From Herbidospora yilanensis (GTDB taxonomy: Bacteria; Actinomycetota; Actinomycetes; Streptosporangiales; Streptosporangiaceae): a stretch of DNA of 64,000 bases. A program made the translations under genes and the position numbers. Below, piece after piece: positions 16,863-24,077 of this stretch. How positions within the stretch are numbered: the stretch's first letter is position 1; each line of letters starts with the position of its first letter. The notes beneath the pieces are model-generated. The model had not been told where the DNA came from and ran no database searches. It worked only from the letters and a program-made list of their open reading frames with translations. The DNA is taken from contig NZ_BBXE01000019.1 of the NCBI RefSeq assembly GCF_001570565.1, forward strand, positions 1 to 64,000, read 5' to 3'.

Positions 16863-18427
16863 CCACCCGGGGGGTCGCGGGCGCGGCCCTGCTCATCGGC
16901 GTCATCACGATCGCGGCGCGGGTCACCGGCTTCGCCAAGCAGCTCGTGTTCGCCAAGACGGTCGGCACGGGCTGCCTGTCGTCGGCCTACTTCACCGCGA
17001 ACGCGGTCCCCAACCTGATCTTCGAGATCGTCGTCGGGGGCGCGCTGGCGGGCATGGTCGTGCCGGTGCTGGCGGGCGCGGCCGAGCGTGGTGACCGCGA
17101 GACCGCGGGGCGGATCGCGTCGGGGCTGCTGACCTGGGTCGTCGTGCTGCTGGTGCCGCTGAGCGTGCTGGCCGCGCTGTTCGCGGGCCCCATCGTGTGG
17201 TTGTTCGTGCCCGGCGCCATGGTCGGGTGTGACGGCGGTGACGTCGTGGTGCTCGCCGCCCACATGCTCGTCGTCTTCGCGCCCCAGATCCTCCTGTACG
17301 GTCTGGCGGTCGTCCTCTACGGCGTGCTGCAGGCCCACCGGCGCTTCGCCGGGCCCGCCCTGGCCCCGCTGATCTCCAGTGTCGTCGTCATCGCGGCCTA
17401 CCTGGCCTTCGTCCCGCTCGGCGGCACGGTCGACATCGCCGGGCTGCCCCGCGAGGCCGAACTCGTGTTGTCGGTCGGCACCACGCTCGGGGTGGCGTCC
17501 CTCGTGCTCACCGTGCTGTGGCCGGTCGCCCGGCTGAATTTGCGCTGGCGTCCGACGCTGAGCTTCCCCGCCGGGGTCGCCCCGCAGGTCAGACGCCTGG
17601 CGGTGGCCGGACTGAGCACGCTGCTGGCGCAGCAGGCCGCGATGGCCGTGGTGGTCAGGCTGGCCAACCAGGGCGGCACCGGGCGGCTGGCCGCCTACAA
17701 CTACGCCTGGGCCGTCTATCTGGTGCCGTACGCCGTGCTCGCCGTCCCCATCGCGACCAGCGTCTTCCCCGTGCTCTCCGCCCGATGGGAGGCCGGCGAC
17801 GGGCGGGGCTTCGCCGAACTGGCCGCCCGCACCACGCGCGCGGTGGTGCTCGTCTCCGGCCTGGCGGCGGGCGCGCTGGTCGCGGTCGCCGCGCCGGTGG
17901 CCGAGGTGTTCCTGACGACCAAGTCGGAGGTGCCGCCCGACCAGCTCACCCTGGGCATCGTCGCCTTCGCCCCCGGCCTGGTCGGCTACGGCCTGATGGC
18001 CCACCTGTCGCGTGTCCTGTACGCCGGCGGCCACGGCCGCCCCGCCGCCCGCGACCAGGTCGCCGGGTGGCTCGTGGTGATCGCCGCCCAGGTCGCCCTG
18101 GTGCTGACCCTGCCCGACGACTGGGCGGTCGGCGCGCTGGGCCTGGGCAGCACGATCGGCATGACCACCGCGGGCGTCCTGCTGCTCCTGGCGGTCCGCC
18201 GTGCCCACGGCCCCCTGGAAGGGCTCACCCGGGCCGTGCTCGCCGCGGTCGCCGGCGGTGTGACGGGCGCGGTCGCCGGTTCCGCCGTCGTCTGGCTGCT
18301 CGGCACCCCCGGCCTGTGGGGCAGTGTGCTGGTGGCGGGCCTGGCCGGGATCGTGGCGGCCGGTTCCGGCGGCGCGGTCGCGGCCGCGATCGACCGCGAC
18401 GACCTCAAGGAAGTGATCAGACGGTGA
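16859..18427 (+). CDS. MurJ/MviN-like lipid-linked oligosaccharide flippase
   Basis: 522 aa, TTG start within the TTGA overlap with the previous gene. About 13-14 hydrophobic segments of the MOP superfamily. The N-terminal TIAARVTGFAKQLVFAKTVG matches the MurJ pattern, and GGALAGMVVPVLAG the usual second motif. MurJ flips lipid II across the membrane. Streptomycetes and mycobacteria carry another, larger MurJ near the replication origin region, so this one may serve a different glycan. Its position between a sugar-phosphate transferase and a glycosyltransferase supports that. Confidence 0.8.
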   Translation: MTTRGVAGAALLIGVITIAARVTGFAKQLVFAKTVGTGCLSSAYFTANAVPNLIFEIVVGGALAGMVVPVLAGAAERGDRETAGRIASGLLTWVVVLLVPLSVLAALFAGPIVWLFVPGAMVGCDGGDVVVLAAHMLVVFAPQILLYGLAVVLYGVLQAHRRFAGPALAPLISSVVVIAAYLAFVPLGGTVDIAGLPREAELVLSVGTTLGVASLVLTVLWPVARLNLRWRPTLSFPAGVAPQVRRLAVAGLSTLLAQQAAMAVVVRLANQGGTGRLAAYNYAWAVYLVPYAVLAVPIATSVFPVLSARWEAGDGRGFAELAARTTRAVVLVSGLAAGALVAVAAPVAEVFLTTKSEVPPDQLTLGIVAFAPGLVGYGLMAHLSRVLYAGGHGRPAARDQVAGWLVVIAAQVALVLTLPDDWAVGALGLGSTIGMTTAGVLLLLAVRRAHGPLEGLTRAVLAAVAGGVTGAVAGSAVVWLLGTPGLWGSVLVAGLAGIVAAGSGGAVAAAIDRDDLKEVIRR

Positions 18428-19440
18428 AGATCCTGCTGACCCTCGGCACCAGCGCCGGGGGAGTGGGCCGCCACGTCCGCACCCTCGCCGACGGCTTCGC
18501 GGCCCGGGGGCACGAGGTCGTCGTCGCCGGTCCGGCCGAGACCCGGCACCGGTTCGGCTTCACCCAGGCCTTCGCCGAGATCCCCGTCTCCGACCGGCCC
18601 CACCCGGTCAACGACGCCCGGACGGTGGCCGCCCTGCGCCGGATCGAGGCCGACGTCGTACACGCCCACGGCCTGCGCGCCGGCGCCCTGGCCGCGCTGG
18701 CCCGGCCGCGCCGGCTCGTGGTCACGCTGCACAACGCGGTCACCGCCGGGGGCGCGATCGGCGCGGTCTACGCGACCCTCGAACGGATCGTGGCCCGCCG
18801 GGCCGACATGGTCCTCGGCGTCTCGCCCGACCTGTGCGAGCGCATGACCGCGCTCGGCGCCCGGGCCGTCGCCCCCGCCGTGGTGCCCGCGCCGCCGCTG
18901 GGCGACCTGCCCGCCACCACCGAGTTCGGCGGGAAGAGGGTGCTGCTGACCGTGGCGCGGCTGGCCCAGCAGAAGGGGCTGGAGGTGCTGCTCGACGCCG
19001 CGGCCGGGCCGTACCCGCCGGACGTGGTCTTCGCCGTCGCCGGGGAGGGGCCGCTGCGCGACGCGCTCCGGGAGCGGGTGACCCGCGAGAACCTGCCGGT
19101 GACCCTGCTCGGCCCGCGCGACGACGTCGCGGCCCTGTTGAAGGCGGCGGCCGCCCTGGTGGTGCCGAGCCGCTGGGAGGGGCAGCCGCTGATCGTCCAG
19201 GAGGCGCTGCGGGCCGGGGTGCCCGTCGTGGGCTTCGCGGTGGGCGGCGTGCCGCTCATGACCGGCGACGCGGGCCTGCTGGTGGCGCCCGGTGACCCCG
19301 CGGAACTGCGGTCGGCGCTGCTGCGGCTGCTGGGGGACGCACGCCTGGCGGGCGAGCTGAGAACCGCCGCGTCGGCTCGCGGGAGGGCACTGCCGGACGA
19401 GGCCGACGCGGTCGAGGCGGCCCTGAAGAACTACGGCTGA
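18424..19440 (+). CDS. GT4 family glycosyltransferase
   Basis: 338 aa, GTG overlapping the MurJ-like stop. A GT-B fold is indicated by the N-terminal TSAGGVGRHVRTLADGFAARG acceptor loop, VVHAHGLRAG, VARLAQQKGLEVLLDA and the retaining-GT4 EX7E-type motif in PSRWEGQPLIVQEALRAG. No signal peptide or membrane segment, so it acts at the inner face of the membrane. Last gene of the transferase-flippase-GT4 cluster, probably extending the lipid-linked sugar. Confidence 0.88.
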   Translation: MKILLTLGTSAGGVGRHVRTLADGFAARGHEVVVAGPAETRHRFGFTQAFAEIPVSDRPHPVNDARTVAALRRIEADVVHAHGLRAGALAALARPRRLVVTLHNAVTAGGAIGAVYATLERIVARRADMVLGVSPDLCERMTALGARAVAPAVVPAPPLGDLPATTEFGGKRVLLTVARLAQQKGLEVLLDAAAGPYPPDVVFAVAGEGPLRDALRERVTRENLPVTLLGPRDDVAALLKAAAALVVPSRWEGQPLIVQEALRAGVPVVGFAVGGVPLMTGDAGLLVAPGDPAELRSALLRLLGDARLAGELRTAASARGRALPDEADAVEAALKNYG

Positions 19441-19532
19441 GCGGGGAATCACCCGGGCTTGTTCCGGGTTGAGAGGAATAATTCGTTCAGGAAACCTGCC
19501 CCTGGGGTTCAGTAGCCCTTGGGGCTGGTCTC

Positions 19533-19538
19533 TATACT
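19533..19538 (+). promoter_or_regulatory. probable -10 element for terC
   Basis: TATACT is close to the consensus TATAAT and sits about 7-12 nt before the first bases of the riboswitch, so transcription would begin at ~19545. No clear -35 is seen at 16-18 nt spacing. Confidence 0.55.
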
Positions 19539-19545
19539 GTTCGCG

Positions 19546-19685
19546 TTGGGGGGGAGTATCCCTTCGCGACGGTCCCGTCATCACGGTGTCAGCACCCGGG
19601 GCCGTCGGTCCGTGTCTGGAGCTTTTCCAGGGGCGGGAGAGACCTCCGGCAGTGTGTTTCGTCGCGCGCCGGAGGGATTAAGGAA
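19546..19685 (+). promoter_or_regulatory. yybP-ykoY manganese riboswitch with Shine-Dalgarno-sequestering platform
   Basis: GGGGAGTA at 19551-19558 and GAGAGACCTCC at 19637-19647 are the two conserved loop strands of the yybP-ykoY (Mn2+) aptamer, with hairpins between them. The family is typically placed before TerC/MntP-type genes, as here. The 3' aptamer strand CCTCCGGC (19643-19650) is exactly complementary to GCCGGAGG (19668-19675), which contains the terC ribosome site. Without metal this 8-bp hairpin should hide the site; metal binding should capture the CCTCC strand in P1 and turn translation on. The switch direction is inference from the pairing. Confidence 0.82.
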
Positions 19686-20672
19686 TTGGACATTCCCGTG
19701 TGGGGTTGGGCTGCCGTCATCATCGGCCTGCTCGTGGTCATCGCCATCGACCTGTGGGTCGTCGACCGGGGAGAGCCCAAGGAGTTCTCGCTCCGTCAGG
19801 CGGGCTTCTGGGTGGGTCTCTACGTCGCGCTCGCCGTGCTGTTCGGCATCGGCCTGCTGATCTTCGCGGGCCCGCAGCAGTCGGGTGAGTTCTTCGCCGG
19901 TTACATCACCGAATACAGCCTGAGCGTCGACAACCTGTTCGTGTTCTTCATCATCATGTCCAGGTTCGCGGTGCCGAAGGCCTACCAGCACAAGGTGCTG
20001 ACGATCGGCATCCTCATCGCGCTGGTCATGCGCGGGTTCTTCATCGTCGTCGGCGCCGCCGCCCTGAACTCCTTCCACTGGCTCTTCTACGTGTTCGGCG
20101 CGATCCTCCTCTACACCGCGTACACGATGATCCGCGACCACAACAAGAGCGAAGAGGACTTCGACGAGAACATCCTGCTGCGCTACGCGCGCCGGGCGTT
20201 CCCCACCACCCCCGACTACGTCGGCTCCAAGATGATCGTCCGGGTCGACGGCAAGAAGATGGTCACCCCGATGCTGATCGTCATGATCGCCATCGGCAGC
20301 ACCGACCTGCTGTTCGCCCTCGACTCCATCCCCGCGATCTTCGGTCTGACCACCGACGCGTTCATCGTCTTCACCGCCAACGCGTTCGCCCTGATGGGCC
20401 TGCGCCAGCTCTACTTCCTGCTCGGCGGCCTGCTGCAGCGCCTGGTCTACCTCAGCTACGGCCTGGCGTTCATCCTCGCCTTCATCGGCGTGAAGCTGAT
20501 TCTCGAGGCCATGCACGACGTGGTCGACTGGGCGCCGAAGATCCCGATCTCGGTCTCGCTGAGCGTCATCATCGGCACGATGGTGATCACGACGGTGGCG
20601 AGCATCATCAAGTCCCGCCGCACCCCGGCCGTCGAGAAGGACGCCGCCCCCGAGCAGGCGGAGCGCCACTAA
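19686..20672 (+). CDS. TerC-family membrane protein, likely Mn2+ exporter
   Basis: 328 aa, TTG start 9 nt after GGAGGG. About nine membrane segments. TerC/Alx family acidic motifs in the membrane include EYSLSVDNLFVFF and STDLLFALDSIPAIFGLT. Alx and YceF-type TerC proteins are linked to manganese efflux or to loading of secreted metalloproteins. The upstream yybP-ykoY riboswitch supports a manganese role. The tail after ~310 is charged. It ends 128 bp before psd. Confidence 0.88.
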   Translation: MDIPVWGWAAVIIGLLVVIAIDLWVVDRGEPKEFSLRQAGFWVGLYVALAVLFGIGLLIFAGPQQSGEFFAGYITEYSLSVDNLFVFFIIMSRFAVPKAYQHKVLTIGILIALVMRGFFIVVGAAALNSFHWLFYVFGAILLYTAYTMIRDHNKSEEDFDENILLRYARRAFPTTPDYVGSKMIVRVDGKKMVTPMLIVMIAIGSTDLLFALDSIPAIFGLTTDAFIVFTANAFALMGLRQLYFLLGGLLQRLVYLSYGLAFILAFIGVKLILEAMHDVVDWAPKIPISVSLSVIIGTMVITTVASIIKSRRTPAVEKDAAPEQAERH

Positions 20673-20711
20673 GCCACCAAAACCCCACTGGGGTGCCGCG
20701 CTTGACGCGAA

Positions 20712-20782
20712 AGAGGACGGTTAGGGACTGTGGCATCGGTAACATAACTGCTTAAGTCGCAAATCCGTCCTCTAGTCGCAAA
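20712..20782 (+). promoter_or_regulatory. leader inverted repeat and direct repeats before psd
   Basis: AGAGGACGG (20712-20720) and CCGTCCTCT (20765-20773) are perfect 9-bp complements 44 nt apart. AGTCGCAAA occurs twice with a 19-bp period (20755-20763 and 20774-20782), and the second copy follows the 3' arm directly. This may be a leader RNA stem or tandem regulator sites for the psd-pssA operon. TTGACG at 20702-20707 is a possible -35 with no good -10 at proper spacing. Confidence 0.45.
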
Positions 20783-20800
20783 AGAGTACAAAGGCTCCTA

Positions 20801-21445
20801 GTGTCGAACGAAATGGAAAGTCCTCGCCCGCGCGTACGGCTCGCGCGCGGTGTGTCGCCGTGGCTGGCTCCGACAGCGGCCGCGGCGGCCGTGACCGCGG
20901 CCCTGACCGCTCGGTCTCCCAAGTGGGCTCTCGCGGCGGTGCCGCTGACGGCCCTCACGGGAGGGATGCTCTGGTTCTTCCGTGATCCTGACCGTTCGCC
21001 CGGCGCCGGGCGGCTGCTCTCGCCCGCCGACGGCGTCGTGCAGAGCGTCGACCCCTGGCCCGATGGCCGCACCCGCGTCGCCATCTTCATGAGCCCGCTG
21101 AACGTCCACGTCAACCGCGCCCCCGCCGCCGGGACCGTCGTCTCGGTCGAGCACGTCGCGGGGGGCTTCGTGCCGGCGTTCAACAAGGACAGCGACAAGA
21201 ACGAACGTGTGGTGTGGCACTTCGACACCGCGCTCGGCGACATCGAGATGGTCCAGATCGCCGGGGCCGTCGCGCGCCGAATCGTCCCCTATCTGCAGGC
21301 CGGCGCGAAGGTCGCCCAGGGCGACCGCGTCGGGCTGATCCGGCTGGGCTCCCGGGTCGACCTCTACCTGCCCGAGGGCGTCGAGCCCGCCGTGACCGTC
21401 GGCGACAAGACCGTGGCTGGGGTGACCCGCATTGACCGCGCCTGA
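20801..21445 (+). CDS. psd: phosphatidylserine decarboxylase proenzyme
   Basis: 214 aa, GTG start. It makes phosphatidylethanolamine from phosphatidylserine. N-terminal hydrophobic segments (~20-58), then FFRDPDRSPG, LSPADGVV, FMSPLNVHVNR and the C-terminal LGSRVDLYLP. LGS at ~182-184 is the self-cleavage site, where Ser184 would become the pyruvoyl group. It is the short bacterial class (~210-230 aa), with LGSR instead of LGST. It overlaps pssA by 14 bp, so the two are co-translated. Confidence 0.93.
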   Translation: MSNEMESPRPRVRLARGVSPWLAPTAAAAAVTAALTARSPKWALAAVPLTALTGGMLWFFRDPDRSPGAGRLLSPADGVVQSVDPWPDGRTRVAIFMSPLNVHVNRAPAAGTVVSVEHVAGGFVPAFNKDSDKNERVVWHFDTALGDIEMVQIAGAVARRIVPYLQAGAKVAQGDRVGLIRLGSRVDLYLPEGVEPAVTVGDKTVAGVTRIDRA

Positions 21446-22265
21446 TATCAGGGCCGGAAGCTGGTCCGTCGAAGAAGAGGAAGAACCGATAGGGCCGGTC
21501 GGCAAGGCGTTCCGCCTGTCGGCCGCCGACCTGCTCTCCCTGGGCAACGCGTTGTCGGGGTTCCTGTCGGTGGTCGTGCTGGCGTACAGCGCGATCGACC
21601 AGCTCAAAATGACCCGGGGCAGCTTCGAGCCCGACCCGAGGTTCTTCGGGACCGCCGTCGTGCTGCTGCTCGTCGGGGCGACCTGCGACCTGTTCGACGG
21701 GCTGGTGGCCCGCCGGTTCCGGGCCTCGGCGATGGGCGCCGAGCTCGACAACCTCGCCGACGTGATCAGCTTCGGCTTCGCGCCGGCGTTCATGATCGTC
21801 ATATGGGGCGGGTTCAACGCCCCGCTGCCCCTGTGGCTCGTGCTGGCCGCCGCGGCGTCGGTGCTGCTCGCCGGGGTGACCCGGCTCGCCCGGTTCGCCT
21901 GCGTGAAGACCAAGAGCGGCGACTTCATGGGCCTGCCCATCCCCATGGGCGCCATGACGATCGTCTCGATCGTGTTGCTGTTCCAGCCGACGATCTGGAC
22001 GATCCTCGGCATCTTCGCCACGTCCTACCTGATGATCAGCCGGATCGAGTACCCCAAGCCCAAGGGCAACCTGGCGGCCGTCGTGCTCGGCTGGATGATG
22101 ATCAACGTGGCCTGCCTCACGATCTGGGCGGCCGGGCTGCCCGGCGGCGACCAGCTCATCCAGGTCGGCGCGATCATGCAGATCGCGATCGTGTCGGCGA
22201 TCCCGCTGCGGGTGCTGATGTTCAAGCGGGCCCAGCGCAAGGAACGCCGCGCCGCCGACTCGTGA
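21432..22265 (+). CDS. pssA: CDP-diacylglycerol-serine O-phosphatidyltransferase
   Basis: 277 aa, TTG start inside the end of psd. It makes the phosphatidylserine that psd decarboxylates. The CDP-alcohol phosphatidyltransferase motif DGx2ARx7Gx3Dx3D is complete at residues 89-110 (DGLVARRFRASAMGAELDNL and onward). About seven membrane segments follow. An acidic stretch near residue 14 (EEEEE) is notable. The psd-pssA pair is the usual actinobacterial arrangement. Confidence 0.93.
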   Translation: MTAPDIRAGSWSVEEEEEPIGPVGKAFRLSAADLLSLGNALSGFLSVVVLAYSAIDQLKMTRGSFEPDPRFFGTAVVLLLVGATCDLFDGLVARRFRASAMGAELDNLADVISFGFAPAFMIVIWGGFNAPLPLWLVLAAAASVLLAGVTRLARFACVKTKSGDFMGLPIPMGAMTIVSIVLLFQPTIWTILGIFATSYLMISRIEYPKPKGNLAAVVLGWMMINVACLTIWAAGLPGGDQLIQVGAIMQIAIVSAIPLRVLMFKRAQRKERRAADS

Positions 22266-22310
22266 CGGGGCGGCTGTCCCGGGGCGGACCCGCCGTTGTT
22301 CAATGGGCAT

Positions 22311-22583
22311 ATGGCGACCGCCCCGCGTGAGCTGACCCGGTCCTACTTCCTCGGCAAGCTCGCGCGTGAACTCGAACAGCGCGGCTTCGACGTCACCCTG
22401 CGGGCCGACCCGCCGTCGCTGAAGGTGAGCGACCCCGAGGCCGCCCTGCTCAACGAGACCGTCGACTGCGTCTCGCTGCAGGGCGGCTGGTTCTACCGGT
22501 GGTCGTGGGGCGAGGTGGTGGAGAGCGCCGAGGAGCCCGACGCCGCCGCCACGCTCATCGCCAGGGTGCTGGGCGCGCGCTGA
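22311..22583 (+). CDS. small uncharacterised protein
   Basis: 90 aa from ATG 22311. No Shine-Dalgarno is seen; TTCAAT lies 6 nt before the ATG, so it may be leaderless. The sequence has an N-terminal helix (YFLGKLARELEQRGFDV), then strands with Trp-rich WFYRWSWGEVVE, and no known catalytic motif. Similar ~85-aa proteins occur widely in actinomycetes without assigned function. It converges on the MBL gene with one base between the ends. Confidence 0.65.
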   Translation: MATAPRELTRSYFLGKLARELEQRGFDVTLRADPPSLKVSDPEAALLNETVDCVSLQGGWFYRWSWGEVVESAEEPDAAATLIARVLGAR

Positions 22584-22584
22584 C

Positions 22585-23223
22585 CTACCAGCCGCGCGCC
22601 TTCCACTCGGGCAGCGCGGGGCGCTCGGCCCCGAGCGTGGTGTCCTTGCCGTGGCCGGGATAGACCCACGTCTCGTCGTCGAAGCGGTCGAAGATCCGCT
22701 CCACGACGTCGGTGTAGAGCTGGGTGAACCGCTCCGGGTCCTTCCAGGTGTTGCCCACGCCGCCCGGGAACAGCGAGTCTCCGGTGAAGAGGTGACCCGG
22801 GTAGTAGAGGGCGATCGAGCCCGGCGTGTGGCCGCGCAGGTGGATCACCTCCAGGTCGGTCACCCCGACCGTCACCCGGTCGCCGCCGTCGACGGGCCGG
22901 GCCTCGACCGGCAGCGCCGCGGCGTCGTCACGGCCCGCCACCACGGTCGCGCCGGTCGCCCTGACGACCTCCTCCAGGGCGCCCCAGTGGTCGCCGTGCT
23001 GGTGGGTGGTCACGATCACGCTGATCGGCTGCCTGCCGATCAGCTCCAGGATCCTGCCGGGCTCGGCGGCGGCGTCGATCAGCATGCCGTCGCCGGTCTC
23101 GCGGCAGCGGATCAGGTAGGCGTTGTTGCCGAAGTCGCCGACCTCCATCTTGGCGATGGTGATCTTCTCCAGTTCCCGGACGTCGGCCGGGCCGCCCTTG
23201 GACACGTCTCCCGTATAGGTCAT
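22585..23223 (-). CDS. metallo-beta-lactamase hydrolase (glyoxalase II-like)
   Basis: 212 aa, ATG start. The zinc motif HQHGDH is at ~74-79; further ligands are the His in RGHTPGS, Asp in FTGDSLF and His in YPGHGKDT. This full glyoxalase II-type set suggests a thioester or persulfide hydrolase. It lies 4 bp downstream of a mycothiol-dependent enzyme, suggesting a mycothiol-thioester substrate (inference). A TAGCGT element 6 nt before the ATG, inside the previous gene's end, suggests an extra leaderless transcript. Confidence 0.87.
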   Translation of the reverse strand: MTYTGDVSKGGPADVRELEKITIAKMEVGDFGNNAYLIRCRETGDGMLIDAAAEPGRILELIGRQPISVIVTTHQHGDHWGALEEVVRATGATVVAGRDDAAALPVEARPVDGGDRVTVGVTDLEVIHLRGHTPGSIALYYPGHLFTGDSLFPGGVGNTWKDPERFTQLYTDVVERIFDRFDDETWVYPGHGKDTTLGAERPALPEWKARGW

Positions 23224-23227
23224 GAGA

Positions 23228-23929
23228 TCACGCTAGGCCGTCGGGGGCCGATCGGACCATCCAGGGCGGGGGAGCCGGGAAGCCGTCGGGGGCGTGGCGG
23301 CCGGTCAGCCAGGCGACGAGCTCCCGCTTGGTGGCCCGCAGGTCGGGGCCGTCGGCCCCGCTGATCGTCTCGCCGGTGTCGGTCGCGGTCAGGCTCCGGT
23401 ACGTCGGCTCGCCCGCCAGCCCGGGGGAGTCGCGCCACTCCCAGTGGACGTAGCGGTCGGGCCAGTCGCGCCAGGTGTAGGCCGTGCCGAGGTCGCCGTG
23501 GTGGATCTCGACCTCGCGCAGGCGGCGCATGACGATGTACCAGGCGGGGTGCTCGGGCGGGCGGGTGCCGCTGATCAGGGCGTTCCAGCGGTCGCCGGGG
23601 ATCGCGTCGGCGGCGGCGGCGAAGCGGGCGGTGCTCTCCTCCAGGTCGGCGAGCTGCTCCTTGGCCGGCCTGGCGTAGCCCGCCTCGATGCCGGCGTCGC
23701 GTTCGGCGGCGTCGCGGTACTGCGGGGTGACCACGCCCGTACGGGCCCAGGTGAGCAGGTTGACGAGGGAGTCGGCGTTGCGGGCGACGTGGGTGACCAC
23801 GTGGCCGCGGGTCCAGCCGGGCAGGGCCGAGGGGGCGCGCATCTCGTCGTCGGACAGGGCGGCCACGGTGGCGATCAGCCGGGCGTCGGCGGCCTGGAGC
23901 TCCGCCCGGTAGTCGTGAAGGAGGGACAT
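23228..23929 (-). CDS. maleylpyruvate isomerase-type mycothiol-dependent protein
   Basis: 233 aa, ATG at 23929 with GAGGATG upstream on the minus strand; the frame extends further but without support. DinB/MDMPI N-terminal four-helix domain with PGWTRGHVVTHVARNADSL (metal-site His), later RLREVEIHHGDLG (second His pair), and a C-terminal domain ending around LVAWLTGRHA. The family uses mycothiol, the actinobacterial thiol. Most members are of unknown substrate. Likely co-transcribed with the following MBL hydrolase. Confidence 0.82.
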   Translation of the reverse strand: MSLLHDYRAELQAADARLIATVAALSDDEMRAPSALPGWTRGHVVTHVARNADSLVNLLTWARTGVVTPQYRDAAERDAGIEAGYARPAKEQLADLEESTARFAAAADAIPGDRWNALISGTRPPEHPAWYIVMRRLREVEIHHGDLGTAYTWRDWPDRYVHWEWRDSPGLAGEPTYRSLTATDTGETISGADGPDLRATKRELVAWLTGRHAPDGFPAPPPWMVRSAPDGLA

Positions 23930-23994
23930 GGCTTCATCCTCGTCCACGGGACAACAGGTTTGACCGGCTGCATACTCTGGATGAGCAGGGGGAG

Positions 23995-24013
23995 ACCGGC
24001 CGGGCCGGTTTTT
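23995..24013 (+). other. GC palindrome with T-run before uvrA
   Basis: ACCGGCC-G-GGCCGGT followed by TTTT resembles an intrinsic terminator on the plus strand, but it lies upstream of uvrA and divergent from the minus-strand gene. If uvrA transcription starts before it, it could act as an attenuator; otherwise it may block antisense readthrough or be an operator. No LexA-type box is seen in bases 23930-24077. Confidence 0.35.
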
Positions 24014-24077
24014 GTCGGTGGCGGCGGATAGCCTGCCCGACGCACACCTGTAGACCCCAACGACCATCGGGAACGCT

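Noticed and set aside
23930-24077. LexA SOS box before uvrA
   Set aside because: No GAAC-N4-GTTC-type site can be found in the interval.
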